Part shown: positions 59,181-64,000 of the stretch, piece after piece | How the letters are laid out: each line of letters starts with the position of its first letter | Numbering within the stretch: position 1 is the first letter of the stretch | Source of the DNA: Ceratodon purpureus | Lineage: Eukaryota; Streptophyta; Bryopsida; Pseudoditrichales; Ditrichaceae | Direction: 5' to 3' | NCBI GenBank assembly: GCA_014871385.1 | Contig: CM026432.1 | Location: 124,001 to 188,000 of the forward strand | Length of the DNA stretch: 64,000 nucleotides | The notes under the pieces: model-generated | What the model was told of the DNA's origin: nothing | Database searches by the model: none | The model's input: the letters and a program-made list of their open reading frames with translations, nothing else | Translations under genes and position numbers: made by a program

Positions 59181-60221
59181 ATGTCTCCTCTCATGTTTAG
59201 CCTCCACTCAGGATCACAGTTCTTGCTCAACCTTGGGACAATGCTGGAACCGCAAGTTGGGGATATAGTTATACGTAGATTAAAGGCGGATTCCATCATC
59301 CAGTACTATCTATACAAGTCTCCGGAACAGTGGAATCAGTATCATAAGACATGGCTGCTGAAGATCTTCTCGTCGTCGGTTCTTTATGCTTTAGATAGTG
59401 ATCGAGGTAGTGATCTCCCTCCGAACATGAAGTACATGGTGCTTATGGTTTGGGAGTACGGCTTGGATTCAAGGAGGCGATGACCGGAGGAATACTTATT
59501 CCGGAGGCGCAAGATCCCGGAGCGGCGCAAGTGCTCGGTCTTGGACGCGGTGGAACCGTCCCCGAGCAGAATACTATTGTCCTGGCATTTACGCAACCGA
59601 GTATGCCTTATGGTCCAACATTTTTGCGTGCAGATTTCTGGAAATAAAAGTACCTCAAGGATGACTACGCAAACCTTATGGTCTTTTCAGTTGTAGACTC
59701 CCTCATTGGACCTAACAACTCGAATAGAACAATGATGAATTGGAGTAGAGCAGGTTTGTCCTGTGAATCCGCTGACTCAATCACTGGGGCTTTATAGCAA
59801 TACTCAGGATTGACCCTCGTAAATCTAGGCTAGTAAGGCTCACTTGAGCTAGGCATATTGAGTGGTTGCACTGTTTAGAAGATCGAATACGGTCATGTTG
59901 ATCTTGAAGGATATGTGTACGTTTCTGCAGTATTATCAAGAAAGTCAATACTTTTTTCGGTCTGATTCGCATCATGTCCCACTTAACTTTCCTGTAGGTG
60001 ATGACGGTTTTGCAATCGTATTGAGTAGTACGCTCGCTCTGTGGTTCCAGTTAAAAGAAGACTCTCTCTATGTAGAGGAGGAAGTGTTTGATCCTACTTC
60101 TGGGATGCTCATGCACACAGTCTGTCTGACACCAACTAAGGCAGTAGAGGGGATTGCATGGTCGCTTAGACTGGGAAAGTATCGTGCGTATGGCGTTCCC
60201 GAGATTCAACCTCCTATGTAA
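59181..60221 (+). pseudogene. unidentified coding remnant in three frames
   Basis: Three well-formed stretches follow one another: 59181-59483 (GTMLEPQVGDIVIRRLKADS), about 59450-59770 (GGILIPEAQDPGAAQVLGLG ... MVFSVVDSLIGPNNSNRTMM) and 59862-60221 (LPVG-like NFPVGDDGFAIVLSSTLALW ... VCLTPTKAVEGIAW, stop TAA). Frame changes and stops at about 59480 and 59645-59860 separate them; some could be introns. It looks like a protein of about 330 residues with a beta-rich central part. The family is not recognised, and no function is proposed. Confidence 0.4.
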
Positions 60222-60300
60222 TATTTTTAATACAAAATTTGATTGTCGGTAAGGTTGAGCTATCTAGTCAAAACTAGCATACTAGCATCAGGTTCTAGTC

Positions 60301-61017
60301 TCACTCCTCCGCTCTGTCTTGGTTTTGGAAGGTGAATGGGTCGGGTGAGGCACTACGCTCACACTCCCAAACAACATCCTGTAAGTCTGTAATATCCACA
60401 GCGGCCGACGACCCGGGGTTCCCATCAAAGCTCACATCAGCAAGCGTAAAGGTCGAACTAGGACGAGGAATATAGTACTGGTAAAGGCATGGCTCCACGC
60501 TGGTTATTCCTGTAAGGAACTAGATGCGTCTGAGCGAGCGCACGTCGTCCTTTGTCCAGTCTATCAGGGCTCGATTGGATTGAAGGACTCGATTCATCTG
60601 CTCAACCTCAGAAAATACATCAACATGTTTGTCTACCCGCCGGTCTTTGTCCTCGTACATCACCCTCCAAATATATTCACGCAACTCCCAATTGTGCCAT
60701 GGCAAATGGTCCTGCAATAACATTGTGATACAAAAGTCATACAAATCACGCCACATATGTTTAACATTCAGAGGTCTGCCTAGAGATGGCAAAACCGAAA
60801 TAACATCGATGCAAGGCCGATGGTCCAACAATGCATTTCATGAGAAAGCAGCAGGCCAATCCAGTTTCAAACTAAGGGAGGTGAAAGAAAAGGAGTAAAC
60901 CTGTAGCATTTCACAGTCTGCTGGCATCGATGACTTGATCTCTACTCTTGGAGTTGGAGAGCTCTGGTCCGTGACGTGGGTCGGAGCAAGCGCTTTAGGC
61001 AGAGCAGATGAGTCCAT
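60301..61017 (-). pseudogene. unidentified two-exon gene with an in-frame TAG
   Basis: Minus strand: exon 1 at 61017-60901 (MDSSALPKALAPTHVTDQSS...), then a GT...AG intron, then exon 2 from 60711 (DHLPWHNWELREYIWRVMYE, KDDVRSLRRI). The frame meets TAG at 60520-60522 and continues in the same frame (FLTGITSVEPCLYQYYIPRP...) to a stop at 60301. Either the short form of 102 residues is the product, or the TAG is a disabling mutation. No family is recognised. It faces the plus-strand remnant at 59181-60221, suggesting two cargo genes in convergent orientation. Confidence 0.4.
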
Positions 61018-61617
61018 GACTGCAATGCACGCGAAGGATTCAAAGAGTAATAGCAAACACCTTCGATAAAGTGAGAGGGTCACTAATATTGGACAAAGAT
61101 TACTAATGAATGATGCATTGCGTTTACAAATGGAACAGTCGAAAAGACAGTCCCTGGATGATACATTTAGGGTGAGAGCTCGACTTACTATCTTCACATC
61201 ATCTCAGAGTGAATGTCTTCTGTTACCAAAAAAATGAGGAATGACGGTGATGTCTTGGGATGTGGACTAGATGTCTTTCCCACTGGTTTGTCACTATACA
61301 CTATATTCCATAAGGGACGAGTCATTACACACTGAATGAGAATGGCATGCGTGATAAAGCAATGCTCCAACGGAGCTAATCATTTGCATATCCTGAGTAA
61401 ATGCATCCACTAGATCTGAGGGGCAATTTACACAAACCACCTCTCGTTTATAGCAATGTAGGCAGCTTATTAATCAAAAGAAGGAATTGGGATACATGAA
61501 GATCATTCATTAGCCGCCATGTATGAATACCTGCAATGACGGTGCCATCATAGTGCATTAACTCTGGCTTGAAACCCTGAACTAAACGGTCTATCCCTGA
61601 AGTTGTAATTAACTTAA

Positions 61618-62875
61618 ATGTCAATGTCGGATCCGACAGCCTGGGGAAATCTTCATATCTTTCATTGGACGCAATCGCTTGAGAAGCACACGAAGGCAGA
61701 CATACGTCAAGATCTTCAAGACCAGCATCGCATCCTCTGCAAGCAGTACAAGGACGCTAGGTCCATGCAAGAGGCTGAGACACGGTATTTTGCGATTCAA
61801 GCATGGTGGCAGTCATCATCGGCGGCATCAGAAACAGGGCTTGCCAACTTGCAGCTTTGGCTTGCATTCTGGCATTATCGCTACAGACAGTGGAGGGGCT
61901 TCATGGAACTCGTAAGTCCAACACACTTCTATAAACCCTAAACCCTTCTATCTATTCTTATTGATCACACACCGTTTAAACTTTTCTCATCGTTGCCCTA
62001 TCCAATACTATATGACAGGGCCTTACAAAGGACGAGCTTGCCAAAATGCCATCGTGCAACCTCGCGGAGACCGTCCACAACAAGTGGAAGCAGCAATCTG
62101 GTGATCAGGCAAGCGACCTCTATGTTGCGACGGTTGACGACTTTGTCCGCGCGTTCCTCCAGTGCGTGGCAGGAAGGATAGAATCGACTCCATGCAGTTC
62201 TTCTTCTGCAATGACGACATTGAACGATGCGTCAAGGGCAGCAAGCGGAAGTGGGTACTATCAGTTCCACAGATTCCCGACATATGGCCCGTTCAGGTTG
62301 GGACGAACTTGTCCCGGAAAGAGATCCTTGCCTTAGAGAATGCAAGCTTTAGACTTCCGCAACGGAAAGAGTTGACGCCTACCCGGCTCTTCCAGGACCA
62401 CACATCCACCGTGGACTTATCTTCTTACACAACCCCGACATTCCCGGATGAATTTTCAACTCGTAGATCTCGGAAAAACATCCGTCGCAACAACAAAGCT
62501 CCATCCATCAAGCATGCCAACAACTGTGCGTCTGCCTTGTCAATGAAAGGAGCTATTTGCAAGGTATGCATGCTTCCTACACCGGCCCTTGGCTGCATTG
62601 TCTCGTTTGATTATGGCACTCCACCAAAGGTCCAGCAGTATTACCTTACAATCTCGCAGCTACCTGCTTGCACATGTGAAAATTTCAAGGAGATGGCGAC
62701 AAAGTCAATTGGGAAGAGAGGTCAGTGGGTCAACTGCAAGCATCTCTATTATGTATTTACAATCGTATGCGGACTCGATTCTGACATGGACACATTCATT
62801 CCTGCACCTAGTTTTAGCTTCAATAAAGTAAAGCGGGTTCTACTAGGGGGTTTGACTAAGTTCCTTAATATCTAG
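61618..62875 (+). pseudogene. SWIM zinc-finger protein, probably transposase-derived, internally deleted
   Basis: Exon 1 runs 61618-61911 (donor GTAAGT) and encodes helical sequence with WLAFWHYRYRQWRGFMEL. Exon 2, 62019-62875, continues GLTKDELAKMPSCNLAETVH, then DLYVATVDDFVRAF. A frame change at about 62162 leads to RIDSMQFFFCNDDIERCVKG, WPVQVGTNLSRKEILALEN, TTPTFPDEF and KHANNCASAL. The C-terminus holds a SWIM-type finger: CTC, 25 residues, then CKH (about 62669-62744). Compared with the minus-strand copy, about 200 residues between VRAF and DSMQFFF are missing, so this copy is internally deleted and frameshifted at the deletion. SWIM fingers are common at the C-terminus of Mutator-like transposases (also in Zisupton/KDZ-type), which fits its place near the right end of the 9.6-kb element. 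Confidence 0.6.
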
Positions 62876-63369
62876 GGTTGCTCTCCCACAGCATGAAGGC
62901 ATTCTGTCCATCTTCTAATTATAAGCCTGGTAGTGAGACAAAAGGGCCACTACTCTATATTTGCAGTACTCTCTCTGTTCACTTTCGCAATGGGACACTT
63001 GACTCCCAAGCTCTTGTTATCCATGACCTATACTTTGCAAATTTTACTGTGAGCTTATTTATGTCTGAACATGATTCTAGTCGAGGTTCTATGTCCCCGG
63101 TCTCACAGTCCAAAACCCGTCGCTTAAACGAACATTCGCGGGTCTGTCTGCTGATGACTATCTAAATTCATCCCTCGCTTAAAAAAACATCCACGGTTAT
63201 AGGTCCAATCAACCGCACAGAATGTTAAAAACATTTCATTAAAAACAGCAAATCTAAAGACTCCTCGCAACTATGTTTCAATTTTCATCAAAAATTTGTC
63301 ACATCTCTCCGCTCACCGCTCACCGCTCACTGCTCTGCGCTCACACAATAGCCACCCTCAGACGTGCAA

Positions 63370-64000
63370 TATACCACAGAGAAGGGTTGGATGCTGTAAG
63401 ATCCTCAATTGCGCTGATGTAGTACCGATTGAGCTTCCAAGGAGAGTCGTGTCACTGTCAGTTGCGGTTGCTCGTCATCTATAGTTGTGGGAGAATTTGG
63501 AGTTATTACTGGAGTTGGAAATTTGTTGGTCATGTGGGCAGATTTGGTTTGGACGCATGGTCTAGATATACTGATCTTGTCCGGCCTGTGAGATTCACAT
63601 TCGTCATCAAAAGCAGTATCTGGTTTACACTTTAGAGAAACAAATACCTCCTTCTCTTCGAGGTAGGTACTCCTGGTGCACCACTTGTCAGCGCTAGTTA
63701 TCTTCAAGATGGCGTCATGAAGCGGTTTGGAGTTTCTTGTTTTTGCGGCTAACCTCTGAGCACATCTCAGCTTCAATTCTTCCTTCAACGATCTAGTATC
63801 AGGATTCTCTTCCTTTCAGAAATTGGTAATATGCTACGCACTACATGAAGGCATGTACAAAGTCATCCGCTGTTGTAACATAAAGGTCGTTGCTTCACTC
63901 GCCAGATTGCTACTTTCACTTAGATTCTGCAATGTGAACAAACTAGCCAAAACGCCAATAGGTCGTTGCTTCACTCGCCAGATTGTCTTCACTGAGATTC
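63370..64000 (-). pseudogene. SWIM-family gene, 5' piece (runs off the right edge)
   Basis: On the minus strand, about 63910-63850 matches the KWKQQSG...DLYVATVDDFVRAF region of the copy at 62090-62156 at the nucleotide level, with stops. It is followed by a clean 127-codon frame 63788-63405 (MKEELKLRCAQRLAAKTRNS ... ITSADKWCTRSTYLEEKEVF) that has no counterpart in the deleted copy. The piece ends at the Mutator-like target site. A 75-bp local duplication containing GTCGTTGCTTCACTCGCCAG lies at 63887-64000. The start of the gene is outside the window. Confidence 0.55.

Larger units (their letters stand above)
53759..63358. mobile_element. 9.6-kb Mutator-like element with cargo
   Basis: The ends start GGGAAAAGCTGCC on the left and, on the opposite strand, AGGGTGGCTATTGT on the right. 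Both continue into the same 34-bp repeat (GTGAGCGCAGAGCAGTGAGC then GGTGAGCGGTGAGC) at 53774-53807 and 63311-63344. The flanks carry CAAACGTGCAA (53748-53758) and CAGACGTGCAA (63359-63369), an 11-bp duplication with one difference. GGG ends and 8-11-bp duplications fit Mutator-like elements. It sits within a minus-strand SWIM-family gene. The interior holds a SWIM-family gene (61618-62875), several unidentified frames, a CTD-like heptad tract and local tandem duplications. Confidence 0.6.

Overview
The window looks like nuclear DNA of a land plant, probably a seed-free one (a moss, liverwort, hornwort, lycophyte or fern). The host genes have GT-AG introns and belong to plant families: a COP1-interacting-protein relative, an IQD calmodulin-binding protein, a plant-type GID/CTLH RING ligase subunit and an F-box exon. 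One small gene joins a linker-histone fold to an arginine/histidine tail, as expected of a sperm chromatin protein in a plant with swimming sperm. No species can be named from the sequence alone.

Layout. 1-3.9 kb: 3' part of a COP1-interacting-protein-related gene. 5.5-12.2 kb: AT-rich mobile DNA, namely a TTAA-target element and a 5.1-kb TA-target element carrying a 396-bp MITE, a tRNA-like head and a hairpin. 12.6-18 kb: an F-box exon, an unidentified broken gene and poor sequence. 18.2-26.6 kb is the gene island: RMD5-like gene (+), H15/Arg-rich gene (+), IQD gene (-). 28-30.8 kb: a long foldback element with a second element inside it. 31-35.5 kb: unidentified reading frames, one split by another TTAA element. 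35.5-44.5 kb: a decayed LINE (endonuclease, reverse transcriptase, RNase H, zinc finger). 44.7-47 kb: SINE-like and AT-rich DNA.

47-64 kb is a stack of insertions that can be resolved. A minus-strand gene of a SWIM zinc-finger (probably transposase) family is broken twice. A 6.1-kb hAT element with an 8-bp target duplication splits it at 47383-53510. A 9.6-kb Mutator-like element with GGG ends, a shared 34-bp inverted repeat and an 11-bp near-duplication splits it at 53759-63358. The hAT transposase is itself interrupted by a TTAA element, and taking that element out restores the frame exactly. The 9.6-kb element carries an internally deleted SWIM gene, several unidentified reading frames and a short tract resembling RNA polymerase II CTD heptads.

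Most notable: (1) the H15-plus-Arg/His-tail gene, a candidate plant protamine-like protein; (2) five TTAA-flanked elements with CCCCTAA ends and a shared subterminal box, a piggyBac- or Sola3-like family; (3) the nested SWIM/hAT/Mutator-like structure with cargo. All identities come from reading motifs by eye; no database search was run.
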